A stretch of 64,000 nucleotides of DNA, from positions 186,001-250,000 of the forward strand of contig JANQSO010000005.1 of assembly GCA_028284005.1 (NCBI GenBank), given 5' to 3'. The position numbers and the translations under genes are program-made. This DNA comes from Flavobacteriaceae bacterium. GTDB taxonomy: Bacteria > Bacteroidota > Bacteroidia > Flavobacteriales > Flavobacteriaceae. This document shows positions 35,183 through 46,500 of the stretch, piece after piece. Under the pieces are notes generated by a model. It saw only the letters and a program-made list of their open reading frames with translations, ran no database searches and was not told the origin of the DNA. Within the stretch, counting starts at the first letter, position 1; every line of letters starts with the position of its first letter.

Positions 35183-35220
35183 TTGATCACATATCCGTTA
35201 TTCGCGAATATTTTGATCAA
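35183..35220. promoter_or_regulatory. Candidate operator cluster of three palindromes
   Basis: TTGATCA at 35183-35189, the perfect 12-bp palindrome TATTCGCGAATA at 35199-35210, and TTGATCAA at 35213-35220. It lies within the 177-bp gap upstream of the T9SS cargo gene and downstream of the LytTR regulator gene. GC-centred palindromes are rare in this AT-rich sequence. Confidence 0.4.
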
Positions 35221-35333
35221 TTCTATAGAAAAGTAGCTTGGATAGAAGGTGTTTCCAATAAAAATCAAAAAGTGTATATATCAAATTGATATTCGTATTG
35301 ATTCCTTCGGAATTCGTTTTTGATTAAAACCTC

Positions 35334-36074
35334 TTATTTGAAAATACTTTGCAAAGTCATCTCCTTACGCCTCGCAGAAACAGGAACTTTCACCTCATTT
35401 TTAAGCAAAAGATGCCCTCGTTTGTTGTATTTAAGTACATGATTCTTGTTCACTATATAAGATTGGTGACATCGAATAAAAATGTCCGGTGGAAGCAGTT
35501 CTTCCATTTTCTTAATATGTCCAGACATCAAAATTTTTTGAGACTGTCGAGTATAAACAGTGGTATAATTTCCTTCGGAATGACAAAAAAAAATGTCTTC
35601 CTGATCAATGGTATAAATACTGTCTGAAGTTTTTAAGATAATCTTATTACGTTCCAGGCCTTTATAGTAACCGCTAGAAACGGAAACCAGCTTGTCTAGG
35701 TGTCCTTCCCTATGCTGAAGCTGAATCGCTTTATTAACTGCCTCTTTGAATTCATCATCATCTACAGGCTTTAAAATATAATCCAATGCCCCTACTTTAA
35801 TAGCTCTAATTGCATTGGAATCGTAACCTGTTATAAATATTACCGAGAAATCTTTATACGTACTTTTCTGAATAAGGTCAAAACCGGTTCCATCCAATAA
35901 ATGAACGTCCAATAACAGTAAATCCGGCTCAAATTTGTCTACAGCCTTTATGCCTTCACTAACGCTCTTTACTTCCGCAACTACAACTACCTCTTTCGGA
36001 AAAAAGTCTATGAGTTTAGACTTAATTTCTTTGAGCATATAAAACTCATCATCTACGACTATAGCTCTAATCAT
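35334..36074 (-). CDS. LytTR-family response regulator
   Basis: 246 residues. The receiver domain (about 1-120) has the acidic pocket DDE (8-10), the phospho-acceptor D56 in LLLLDVHLLDGTGF, and the lysine in YILKPVDDDEF. The LytTR DNA-binding domain (about 145-246) has IYTIDQEDIFFCHSEGNYTTVY, PPDIFIRCHQSYIVN and VKVPVSARRK. It overlaps the histidine kinase gene by 8 bp, so kinase and regulator are made together. The T9SS cargo gene downstream is a possible target. Confidence 0.94.
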   Translation of the reverse strand: MIRAIVVDDEFYMLKEIKSKLIDFFPKEVVVVAEVKSVSEGIKAVDKFEPDLLLLDVHLLDGTGFDLIQKSTYKDFSVIFITGYDSNAIRAIKVGALDYILKPVDDDEFKEAVNKAIQLQHREGHLDKLVSVSSGYYKGLERNKIILKTSDSIYTIDQEDIFFCHSEGNYTTVYTRQSQKILMSGHIKKMEELLPPDIFIRCHQSYIVNKNHVLKYNKRGHLLLKNEVKVPVSARRKEMTLQSIFK

Positions 36075-37989
36075 TCGGACTTAGTTTATAAGGAATTGAA
36101 AAATTGACGATCACTCCGGTCTGGTTTTCAAAGGTATCTTTTTTGTTTAGAATAGTATAGGCTCTTTTGGTCACTTTATCCAGAAAATTTGATATTAGAT
36201 GTGTAGAGGAAAACTGTCCGTTAACTAAATGGGAAGTAGACAACCCCCTTCCATTGTCTTCTATCGAACAAGAAATATAAGAGCCCTCCCTTTTTAATTC
36301 CAAAGAAATTTTACCAGGGTAATCAATACCAGAAAAACCATGTTTAATACTATTTTCAACTACAGGTTGTATGAGCATCCCGGGAACAAATACAGTTTCC
36401 GCGTCAATATCATTCAGTTTTATAGAAAATTCAAAAACTTCAGGAAAATGAATGCGTTGCAATTCAATATATTCTTCAAGAGAGTTCAGTTCTTTCCTAA
36501 GAGAAACATAGTTGGAAGTAGAACTTTCAAAAATAGAGACCAACAATCGTGAGAATTTAATCAGATAGTTCTTGGCTTCTTTTGGGTTCTTGTCGATCAA
36601 ATTTTGAATTTGAGATAATGTATTGAAAGTAAAATGCGGATTCATCTGGGCTCGCAACAACTGTTGTTCTAAACTTTCTTTTTCATAGAGGTTTTTAAGT
36701 TTTCGTTGCCTCCAAAATAAAACACCTATCGCAAAACCCAATAGAAATAAACCTCCAATACCATATGTAATAATTTTTTGCTGAGAGATAATTGCATCTT
36801 GTTGTCTTTTACTCTCTTCCAATTGGGCAATTGAGTTGTCCTTTTCTTTGGTTTGATACTGAATTTCCAAGTTCTCCAAACCTTCTTCCAGTTTTTGAGT
36901 ATGGAATTTATCCAGATAAGCTGATATTGTAGTTAATAGCTCTGTATGTTTTTTTGAATTTCCTTTTCTCTCATAAGCTTCACTTAAAAGTTTAGCAGCC
37001 ATCAAGACCATTTTCTTTTCAAATATATTGGTCTTCTCCCGTGAAGTGCCATTTTTTACTGCATCTGTGGTATATTCTATCACTTCATCCAATGCTCCTT
37101 CTTCAAGCTTAAAGAAAGCTTTATAGGTTTTATAGAAATATACCATTTCTTCCGTACCTTGAGAAGGTTCATTATTATAGAGTTCATAACTTTCAATCGC
37201 CTTTCTATAACTATATCTCAATGAATCTTCTTTCTTTTCCCTTAGATAGATATCTGCAAGCACAGTATATAAAGGAAAAAAATTTGCCTTATAATCATTA
37301 TTCTCAGACGCCGTAATGGCTAGTCGGGTATGCTTTTTGGCCAACTTGTTTTTACCTAAATTACTATAAATAGACCCCATAACAGAGTGTATTACAATAT
37401 AGGCTCTAGGGTTAGACATATGAAGTGAATCCTGAGAGGATTTTAAATAATACTGTAACGCAATACTATCATTTCCCATATCGAAATGATTACGTGCAAT
37501 TGCGGAATAACATATTCCAATCCAATTTTTCAAAGTATCGCGTTGAGCAAATTTTAAAGCCTCTTGCATATTTTGAATGGAACCATTCTGATCCCGGTCT
37601 AAAGACCTCAAAGCTTCACTAATAAAAAAATGCATCAACATTTGCTGATCCCAGTGCCTACCTTTTTTATTCGGAAGACTACGATATGCTTCAAGAGCCT
37701 TATTTGCATAAAAAAGTGCACTATCCCTTCTCTTTGCGTTTATATGAGCAATTCTGGAATAATAGATATGCCATCCTTTAAGATTAGGATTTGCCTCGAG
37801 GATCTTCTTTAATTTTTGTGGTTCAATTCCATATTTTTGAGGATTATGCATAAACCTAAACGGATTGTCATAATACATTCTTGGAGTCCTTGTTAAACTG
37901 TCCAGTTGCATCTGGGTTATTGTTCCTTTCTGTGAGTATAAATTGATTGATTGGAGCAATAAAAACAAAAAGAGAATAGTCCTTGCCAT
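36067..37989 (-). CDS. LytS-type sensor histidine kinase with periplasmic TPR domain
   Basis: 640 residues. A signal/anchor at the N-terminus (ARTILFLFLLLQSINLYSQ) is followed by a periplasmic region of tetratricopeptide-like helical repeats (about residues 80-370: ISEALRSLDRDQNGSIQNMQEALKFAQR...). Next come a coiled coil (375-400) and one membrane helix (about 403-423, ITYGIGGLFLLGFAIGVLFW). The His_kinase domain has the phospho-acceptor motif QMNPHFTFNTLS, and an ATPase domain follows with QPVVENSIKHGFSG and DNGRGLSTSH. It pairs with the LytTR regulator, which overlaps it by 8 bp. TPR sensors of this kind are common in Bacteroidota; the stimulus is unknown. Confidence 0.93.
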   Translation of the reverse strand: MARTILFLFLLLQSINLYSQKGTITQMQLDSLTRTPRMYYDNPFRFMHNPQKYGIEPQKLKKILEANPNLKGWHIYYSRIAHINAKRRDSALFYANKALEAYRSLPNKKGRHWDQQMLMHFFISEALRSLDRDQNGSIQNMQEALKFAQRDTLKNWIGICYSAIARNHFDMGNDSIALQYYLKSSQDSLHMSNPRAYIVIHSVMGSIYSNLGKNKLAKKHTRLAITASENNDYKANFFPLYTVLADIYLREKKEDSLRYSYRKAIESYELYNNEPSQGTEEMVYFYKTYKAFFKLEEGALDEVIEYTTDAVKNGTSREKTNIFEKKMVLMAAKLLSEAYERKGNSKKHTELLTTISAYLDKFHTQKLEEGLENLEIQYQTKEKDNSIAQLEESKRQQDAIISQQKIITYGIGGLFLLGFAIGVLFWRQRKLKNLYEKESLEQQLLRAQMNPHFTFNTLSQIQNLIDKNPKEAKNYLIKFSRLLVSIFESSTSNYVSLRKELNSLEEYIELQRIHFPEVFEFSIKLNDIDAETVFVPGMLIQPVVENSIKHGFSGIDYPGKISLELKREGSYISCSIEDNGRGLSTSHLVNGQFSSTHLISNFLDKVTKRAYTILNKKDTFENQTGVIVNFSIPYKLSPND

Positions 37990-38158
37990 TTACAAATATG
38001 AAAAAATGTTTCTGATAACACTTACTTAAGGTTAATTCAAAGATAATGACAAACCAGAGACTATTAGTTAATAACTAACCCTCTTGTGCTCGAGCCAAAA
38101 ATCCACTAAATTTGAACTGCATAGGGTTTTATAAACTAGTCAGGCTCATTAAGCAATA

Positions 38159-38623
38159 ATGGAAAAAGGTCAAAATGCTTTAGAACTAAACCTTAAGTGG
38201 TTGAGTATAGCCGTAAATGAGTTTATTGACTTTTTCCAACAAGGATACAATTATAAAACGATGATTTACGATTTATGGAATGCAAAGGATGTTCTGGGTC
38301 ACATCACATTCTGGCATGAGAGCTTTGCAAGAAATATATCAGATCTAGGACTGGGTAGAAAACTCAACCCGCTGAAAGGAAAACTGTCGGAGGTCAACAG
38401 CTTAAGTGTTGAATCTACCAAAGATGTTTCAATAAAAGACCTTCTAAAAAGATTCCGGAAAGCCCAATATACTATTGAACAGTACATATTTGATAAACAA
38501 ATTGACCTAATACCATACAAAAAAGGGTCTCGTGATTACTCACGGCTTGAGCATTTAGATATAGTTACAAATCATATCTTCAAGCATCTTAAAGATTTAA
38601 ATAAGAAAATACAAAACGGCTAG
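38159..38623 (+). CDS. DinB/ClbS-like four-helix bundle protein
   Basis: 154 residues, all-helical and cytosolic. LWNAKDVLGHITFWHESFARNI (about residues 40-61) matches the ClbS/DfsB branch of the DinB-like fold, in which a W-x-K-D-x-L-x-H motif begins the second helix. A later His in IVTNHIFKHLKDL could complete a metal site. ClbS itself protects against colibactin, but most relatives have no known role. It is a single gene, divergent from the kinase. Confidence 0.68.
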   Translation: MEKGQNALELNLKWLSIAVNEFIDFFQQGYNYKTMIYDLWNAKDVLGHITFWHESFARNISDLGLGRKLNPLKGKLSEVNSLSVESTKDVSIKDLLKRFRKAQYTIEQYIFDKQIDLIPYKKGSRDYSRLEHLDIVTNHIFKHLKDLNKKIQNG

Positions 38624-38746
38624 TTATCTCCAGCACAGCCAGCATTTTACAAATTTTTTTCGCTAGTAAGCCCAATTTATATGCATTTTATCGAAAATAT
38701 TTTTCATATGTACTACCTAGGTATAGCCCTTTAATTATACAAAAGT

Positions 38747-38754
38747 TACGTTTG
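38747..38754 (+). promoter_or_regulatory. -7 element before the barrel protein at 38779
   Basis: A perfect TAnnTTTG match (TACGTTTG) 24 bp before the ATG; transcription would start near 38761. No TTG is present at the -33 distance. Confidence 0.5.
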
Positions 38755-38778
38755 CCGTTGTTACTATAATTAATTAAA

Positions 38779-39363
38779 ATGAAAAAAACAGTAATGCTTT
38801 TAATAGTACTGGCTTGTGCAAATAACTTCGCTCAAAATGAAGTATCGGTAGAAAAATCTGTTTTCGGAATCCAAAGTGGTTTTTTAGGTATTTGGGTTCA
38901 CAATGAGTCCAGACTTACAAATGACTTAGTTTTACGAAGTGAAATAGGCTTTGATGCAGATATCTATAAAGGAGTTTTTTATAATGGAGAAGTTCTTTAT
39001 GATAATACCGAATTCGCTTTATTTCCAACAATATATTTAGAACCCAGATACTATTATAACCTCACAAAAAGACAAGAAAAAGGAAAGAACATTTCTAAAA
39101 ATTCTGGAAATTTTATTGGATTAAAAGTAAGCTATAAACCAGATTGGTTTTCAATATCTAGCTTTGATAAAGGTATACGTTCAGCTGATAATATTGCCAT
39201 TATTCCAAAATGGGCTATCAAGAGAACTCTTGGAAAGCATTTTACCTATGAAGCAGGAATAGGTTTAGGATACCGATATTATTTCTTAAAACAATACGGT
39301 TTTGCTGAAAACGACGCAGAAGCGGCGTTAGATTTACATATTAGATTTGGATATACTTTTTAA
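38779..39363 (+). CDS. Small outer-membrane beta-barrel protein
   Basis: 194 residues. A signal peptide (MKKTVMLLIVLACANNFAQ) precedes a sequence of alternating hydrophobic/polar strands (GIQSGFLGIWVHNE, LVLRSEIGFDAD, LFPTIYLEPRYYYNL, FTYEAGIGLGYRYYF), ending in an aromatic residue (IRFGYTF). This fits an 8- to 10-stranded outer-membrane barrel. No specific family is recognised. It is a single gene with its own -7 element, and it converges with sprF. Confidence 0.75.
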   Translation: MKKTVMLLIVLACANNFAQNEVSVEKSVFGIQSGFLGIWVHNESRLTNDLVLRSEIGFDADIYKGVFYNGEVLYDNTEFALFPTIYLEPRYYYNLTKRQEKGKNISKNSGNFIGLKVSYKPDWFSISSFDKGIRSADNIAIIPKWAIKRTLGKHFTYEAGIGLGYRYYFLKQYGFAENDAEAALDLHIRFGYTF

Positions 39364-39481
39364 ATTTTTGTAAATTATTCCATCCCTCAAACTTCGGTTT
39401 TCACAAAAATATTATTTATCATTTTTATCTAATACAGGGAGAATCTAATTTGACCCATTACCGAATCAATGCACCCTCAAT

Positions 39482-40468
39482 TTATTGATAGAGTTTATTC
39501 CCCTGTTTATATTTTCCTTCTGTACACGGACAGTCACTTAATGATTGTAACAGGTCAAACCCAATAGTAACTGCATGCGTACCGGTATTATACCCTGTTA
39601 GATCGTTCAGCGTTATTTGGTAAGCATAAGAAATATAGAATACAGACTTTTTAAAACCTGCCATGGGACCAACATTTAAAGGTACCGTGATCTGGTCATT
39701 CAAAAAACGAATGGAGGCTCCTACCCAATAGAAATCATCATTTCCATTGTATTTTCTATACTTAAGATTGAAATCAGTACTTGACCTTCCATCACTTGCA
39801 AATAACTGGAAATAGGCAGAGGGTTCAATATCAGAATAGTTGGAACTCTTTATAACGTAACCTGTATATATTTGAAGGTTGAGAAGTGATTGCGGTTCTC
39901 CACCCGAAAAAGGGTCTATATCCTTTTGCAAAATATTATTTGCATTGGCACTAAGCCAAAAATTACCAATTCTATAAAGGGCACCTACGTCGAAATTGTG
40001 GTTTGATACCGAGCGATCATCGGTAACAAACGGATCAATGATCGGGTTTTCATAGTTTGTATTAAAATCTTCAATAGCAATCCTAAAACTATTGATGTTA
40101 TAAGACAAACCAAAAGATAAATACTGCTGTGACTTATAATCTAAAACAAGGTGATGCGCAAAAGAAAATTTTACTCCGTGTTGGCGGGTATTTCCATTTC
40201 TATCACCATAGGCAGATATTCCCGCACCAGAACGGTTTCCCACTCTAATATCTGCATACGCTGCCAGATTTTGTGGGGCGTTTTTTATTCCCACCCATTG
40301 TGTTAATCCATTGGCTCTAATTCTGAAATTATCGCCAATTCCAGCAAAAGTTGGAGATATGACAAAATCATTATCTGCCAAATATTGTGTAAACACAGGT
40401 AAGTTAAGTTCTTGACCGTAGCTCTGGGTTGCTAGTATTATGAGTAGGTATCGTAGTATTTTTTTCAT
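39482..40468 (-). CDS. sprF: PorP/SprF-family type IX secretion outer-membrane protein
   Basis: 328 residues. A signal peptide (MKKILRYLLIILATQSYGQ) is followed by the PorP/SprF pattern: QYLADNDFVISPTFAGIGDNFRIRANGLTQWVGIKNAP, YADIRVGNRSGAGISAYGDRNGNTRQHGVKFSFAHH and an aromatic barrel. Family members form outer-membrane barrels to which large type B cargo proteins bind during or after T9SS export. It follows the giant adhesin gene by 43 bp, as sprF follows sprB in Flavobacterium johnsoniae, where SprF is needed for SprB to reach the surface. The symbol rests on this order. Confidence 0.88.
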   Translation of the reverse strand: MKKILRYLLIILATQSYGQELNLPVFTQYLADNDFVISPTFAGIGDNFRIRANGLTQWVGIKNAPQNLAAYADIRVGNRSGAGISAYGDRNGNTRQHGVKFSFAHHLVLDYKSQQYLSFGLSYNINSFRIAIEDFNTNYENPIIDPFVTDDRSVSNHNFDVGALYRIGNFWLSANANNILQKDIDPFSGGEPQSLLNLQIYTGYVIKSSNYSDIEPSAYFQLFASDGRSSTDFNLKYRKYNGNDDFYWVGASIRFLNDQITVPLNVGPMAGFKKSVFYISYAYQITLNDLTGYNTGTHAVTIGFDLLQSLSDCPCTEGKYKQGNKLYQ

Positions 40469-40511
40469 AGGGATAAGTTTAGGGTGACCATTAAGTTCAT
40501 AGGCGACTTTA

Positions 40512-43500
40512 TTATCTGTACAGCGTAAAATGGCCTACAAAATCACGCATTTCGTCTGTTTTATCAGTTTCAACAATAAACCAGTAATCTCCGGAAGGCA
40601 GCTCAGCGTTCCTGTAAGTTCCATCCCATTCCTCACCGGCGGGTAAGGTGGCAATTTTACGGCCATAGCGATCGTAAATGGAAAATACAAGATTCGGGTA
40701 TGGAGAGCATCCTACCGTCCAGCCATCTTGAATGCCATCACCGTTGGGTGTAAAATAATTTGGAATACATAAATCGATAAAATCTTTTTCAATTATGGCA
40801 ACAGCCTTACAACCGCTACTATCAGTTACTATGACTTCAAAGGTTCCGGATTCGGTGATCGTAAATATATTTGTACTGCCAAAATCAACACCATTGAAGG
40901 TATATACATAATCTCCTGTACCACCAGATGGAAGAGCTATGATCTCATTTAGCTCACCTGCGAATAGGGAGAGCCCCACTGGAGAAATTGTTTCAATATC
41001 AAAAAACTCCGTAATCTTAGAACAACCATTTGTGTGTCTTACGGTGATATAATTATCTGTACTTTGAGGTAAATTGGTAAACACATTACTGGATTGGTAA
41101 GGGCCTCCATTTAATGAATAGTCCAATTGTGAGATGTCGACAAGGGTCTCATCTACTGTTACGGTAACTGAATTAACTGATACATTATCAACACAAAGGA
41201 TCTCTACATCAGCAATTGGTTCTATAAATACGGATTCCGGAAAAGTAATGTTCCATTCAGACTCACATCCTGCACTGTCGCGAACGTAGACAACATGATC
41301 TCCACCTCCTAAATTGTCAAAATTAAATATAGTTTGGCCTAACTCTCCGGTGATATAAGGTCCATTATAATTATCCAGGCTTACACTATATGGCAGCGTT
41401 CCTCCTTCAATGTCTATGCTAAAGAAGCCATCTTGATCTCCTTCGCAAACTTCAGGAATAATAGTATCAGAGTCGATTAAAATCAAAACAGCCGGTGGTT
41501 CTTCAACTTCAAAACTGAATGTTAAAAAGCAACCGAGTTCATCTTGAACTATTGCATCGTAAACCCCAGGAGCAAGATTTTCGAAGGTGGGGGTTTCAAA
41601 ATACTGATCTAAGTTAGGTGAAATTGCATATAGAATAATACCTGAACCGCCATTAGCTATTATTTCCAATTTACCGTTATTTTCACCATGGCAAAGCACA
41701 TTTGTAACCTCAAAAGTGACATCCAGCACAGTATCGGGTTCTGTAATAGTAATTACTTCTGAAGTGGTTAAACAATCACCACTTTCGACTTGGACTACAT
41801 AAGTCCCTGCAATTAATCCTGTAAATACACCAGGGCTGTTTTGATCGGCAGGAATTGGATTTCCTGATGTATCTTGCAAAGTATAGACATAATCACCAAG
41901 TCCTCCTTGTGCTGTGGCAACTATAACTCCCGTATTATCACCATTACAGTTTATCTGCGGATTGATAGTAAGTAAGTCTATCTCTAAATCGGGAAGTGGG
42001 TCTATAGTTATTTCATTGGAAACATTAGCAATACATCCATTAGCATCCCTAACATAATAATTATAAGTACCTGAAGTAACAGGAAATGTTATCGAAGTTG
42101 TAAATGTTCCTAATATCACTGCGAAATCCAATGTATCACTGTACTCAAAAGTCCCTGTTCCACCTACTGCACTTAACGTAAGTTCTGCTTCCGTTAAACA
42201 AGTAGGTGTCGTGTTGACCACCAAACTTGAAATGATTGGATCCGGTTCGTCAATTGTAACAGGCAATGAAGTAAGTAGACAATTAAATCCATCGCTAATG
42301 GTTACAGAATAGATCCCGGCACCTAATCCTTCAAATACGTTTGAAGTCTGAGGCCCCGAGCTTGAAGACACCGGTGAAACTGTGGTCAGCGTATAAGTAT
42401 AGCTGCCTGTTTGCCCACCTGTTACATTAAGAACAGTTATGGATGCATCGTGGTCATCAAAACACGTTAATAAGGTTGTGCTAGGAACAAAATCAGCAGC
42501 AATTGGGTCTGGCTCCATAAGTGTGATCGTATCTGTCTCAATACATCCATTCGCGTCCCTGGTATTTACCGTATAGGTTCCGGCACTTAGGTCCGTAAAT
42601 ACATTATTGGCTGAATAGGGAACAATGGCATCTCCTGTTAGTTCATATTCATACGGACTTGTCCCGCCACTTGCTATTGCTACAATTACACCTTGGTTAT
42701 TGAAACAGGTTACGTTGGATGTTTCAGAAACCTCTAATGTTAATTCGATAAGTGAGTCAAAGGTTACAACATTTGTAGTTGTTGAACAGAAAGGTGTTTC
42801 AAGTTCCACAATTTCCACAGAATAACTACCAGAAGGTAATCCGGTAATAAGCTGAGGATTTGTTGATGTATTGGCCGTAACCGGGCCTCCAATAGGTGTA
42901 CCTAATCCATCCAGTAGTTGGTATATATATGCGCCACTATATCCTGTAATGGTTAGTGCTAATTCACCATTGGAGTCTCCAAAACAGTCGTTTTGTTCGG
43001 TTACGGTTAATGTAGCATCAATTTCATCAAAAGGTGGGACTATAAATGGATCAGTTAAAAAATAGCAATCGGTATCCAAATCATTTACTTGATAATAGTA
43101 GGTACCTGGTCCCGGTATATCAAAAATGTTGGAAGCTTGTGGAACACCATCTGGTAACAGTTGGTACTCGAAATTACCTGAGCCACTGGTAACGTTTATG
43201 GATACGGATCCTGTTTGGTTACAGTCTATCGGTGTAACAGTAGTAACTGCAGCAGCGGTAATTGTAGGTAAAGGATCTATGATCACAGTATTGGTTGCGA
43301 TACAATTATTCGCATCTTTAGCATATATTGATATAGATTGGGTTACTCCTGTATCAAGAATCTCAAACACATTGGTATTAAAATAGTTAACCCCATCGAT
43401 ACTGTAAGAATAAGGGGCTGTACCTCCCAATTCGGTAATAGTTACCATAGATGTAGTTGTAATATTATTGGCCGTACAGGCAAAAGGCGTTGCAGTTCCT

Positions 43501-46500
43501 GTCACTTCTAAGAGTAGTGGTTCAGTAATAGGTACATCTGCTGTGGCAATACAACCTCTTCCTGAAGTTACTTGCACGGTATATGTAGCCGCGGACAATC
43601 CAATAAAAATATTACTGGTTTGGGGCGGTACTATAATTGGGGCAATAATTTCGTAAGTATAAATTGGATTATTATTGCCGGGAAGTAATTCAACAACAAT
43701 TTGACCGTCACTATCTCCCTGACAACTTACATTGGTTTGTTCGGTATTGAAAGTAACAGGTATAGCACTATCTAAAGTAACAGAAATGTCTTCTGTACAT
43801 AAAGTAACCGTATCGGTAACCGTCACAATATAGGTTCCCGAAGGAACTCCGGAAAATACATTTCCAGTCAATACTATGGATGGTGGATTAGGATTAATTG
43901 TATATGCATAGTTACCAGTCCCTCCGGTAGCAGTGACCGTAACTTCCCCGTCATTATCATCACAACTCGGTAAAGTTGTTATTGCAGAAGTCAATCCTAA
44001 AGGAGGTTCTATATCGACTGTTACCAGATTTCCACATCCATTGGCATCAACCACCTCCACAGTATGAGTACCCGAAGATAAGTTCGATATTGTAAATGGG
44101 AAGGATTGGCTCTGGAAACCACCACCATCAATACTAACACTGTATGGTGGTATTCCGGGTGTTGTTAACGTAACGTCTATCTCAAATTGCCCTTGCAAAG
44201 TCGAGCATTGATTTGTTGTTACTGCATCAATTACGGGTTCAGGATCCATACCTACTACCTGCACAGGGCTTGTAATAATACATTCATAAGCATCCATCGC
44301 ATGAACATAATAGCTCCCCGCGTCAACATTGAACGTGCTTGTAGTATTCCAGGAAGGATCTGTAGGAGCAGGTGCTCCCGGGGTAGTTGTTATTTGGTAT
44401 AAATAAGGTGCTGTTCCATTTTGTGCTATGGCACTAATTACTCCAGAATTTGCATTACAATTTGCATTTTGGTCCACCGAAGCGGTCAGGCTCAATAAAA
44501 TGGCAGATTCCGTAATTGAAAATGGAGCAGTCACAACACCACAACCTGCATTGGGTCCTGTAGTTTCTTCTATCAGAACGTAATAGTTACCAAAAGGTAG
44601 TGGACCCAAATCCGATACAGTTAATGACCCTCCTGCTGGTACAACTCCGGTTCCAGAGATTCCGGTGGTAATCAATGTAAGGGAATCGAAAATTTCATAA
44701 TTCACCGTCACAGGTATTGCGTATACACTATTTACGGTGAAAGACACATCTCCATCGTCACTTCCGGTACAGGTAACATTGTCCGAGCTCTCTGCCGTAG
44801 TAGTTAATGTGGAGTTGGTAGGTATGGGCGTGGTAGCAGGTTCATAGTAGCTACAAAGGGTAGATTCGTCATATACTATGAATGTATAGGTAATACCTGG
44901 TGTTAAGCCCGTAAAGGTGGCTGATTGACTTCCAGGGGTATCTTCAGGTATCCATGATCCGGGTGGGTTAGGATACACAGAGATAGGCCCCTGATAAATG
45001 GTAAACCAAAATGGCCCCGTGCTTCCCAAAGCTGAGCTAACAGTTACAACTGCCTGCCCACCTGTTGTACAATCTACCGTGCTCGACACAGTGATATCAA
45101 GATCATCAGGAGGAGATGCAATTAGTACATCCTGGAAGAGTACAGAACATCCATTGGAATCGACAATATTGATTTCATACAAACCAAAATCGATCACATT
45201 AAAGGTAACCGAAGTGGACCCTGTGGCATTAAATTCAGAAGCTGAGTATCCATTAGATCCGGTAACAAAGTAATTGTATGGTGCAACACCTCCTACAACA
45301 CTGTTAATGATGATGGATCCCTGCGAGATACCACCGGGAACACAGGTAATATCAATAGTAGTAAAATCTACAACAATAGGATCTGGTTCGCTTATAACAA
45401 TAGTTTCCGAATCTGTACAAGAATTGGCATCGGTAATAGTTACGGTATATGTACCTGCTGGCAATCCGGTAGTCTGGGTTCCGTAGTCCGTACCAGTAGT
45501 ATCGTTATGAACGTTAATTAGAAATGGGGGCGTACCCATCGTAGGGTCAAAAGTAATATCAATGGCTCCATTTTCATCACCATTACACAAAATAGGTTGG
45601 GCTATAGTAACAAGATCCAATAAAGGTGGTGTAATAGGATTAATAATGACTACAGGTGAGGTAGCAGTACATCCATTGGCATCGGTTATTTCAAATTGAT
45701 AGGTTCCAGCCGTTGAAGTAGTGTAAGTGAAAGGTGAACCTGTTGCTCCTAACGGGTTAAAAGCTCCACCATTAATAGAAACCGCGTTGGTATAGGGTGC
45801 TGTCCCTCCTACAAAGGTTCCGGTTATTTCAGCATCCGGTGTAGGAGTACAATCTAAACCACTCGTTACGACTGCATCGACCAATAATTCTGGGGCAATA
45901 ATTTCTGCAGGCAATACGGTTTCACAACCAAAGGCATCTCTCACAGTAATGACGTAATTGCCAGGACCCAAGTTTGAAAATACATTACTCGACTGAAAAG
46001 GACCTCCATTGATACTATATTCAAAAGGTGCTTCACCAGAAGTGACATCAATAATTATTGTTGCATTATTACCGGTGTCAAAGCAAATATCTGATGTAGT
46101 ACTAATAGTTGCCACAGGTGGATTAGGAATCGTGAGAGTAAATGTGTCAGTAACAATACAACCATTAGCATCTTCAACAGAAATTGAATAGCTTCCGGAT
46201 TGAGTTAAGTTTAAAAATGTATTACTCGATTGAGTAGGTAAGGTGGTTGTATCTGGTAATGTTAGCGTATAGCTATACCCTCCCCAGCCACCTGAAGCAG
46301 TAATGATAGCACTCCCTTCTGAAATACAGGTAATTGGAGAAGTTTCTACTGAGATCATCAATGGGTTTGCCGGCTCATCAACTACAGCGGTTCCAGTAGC
46401 CTCACAATTTGTTGTCAGGTCTCTAACAACTATAGTATAGCTGCCAGCAGTTAGTCCCGTTAAAACAACTGGAGAGGCTCCAGATATAAAAGGACCCCCG

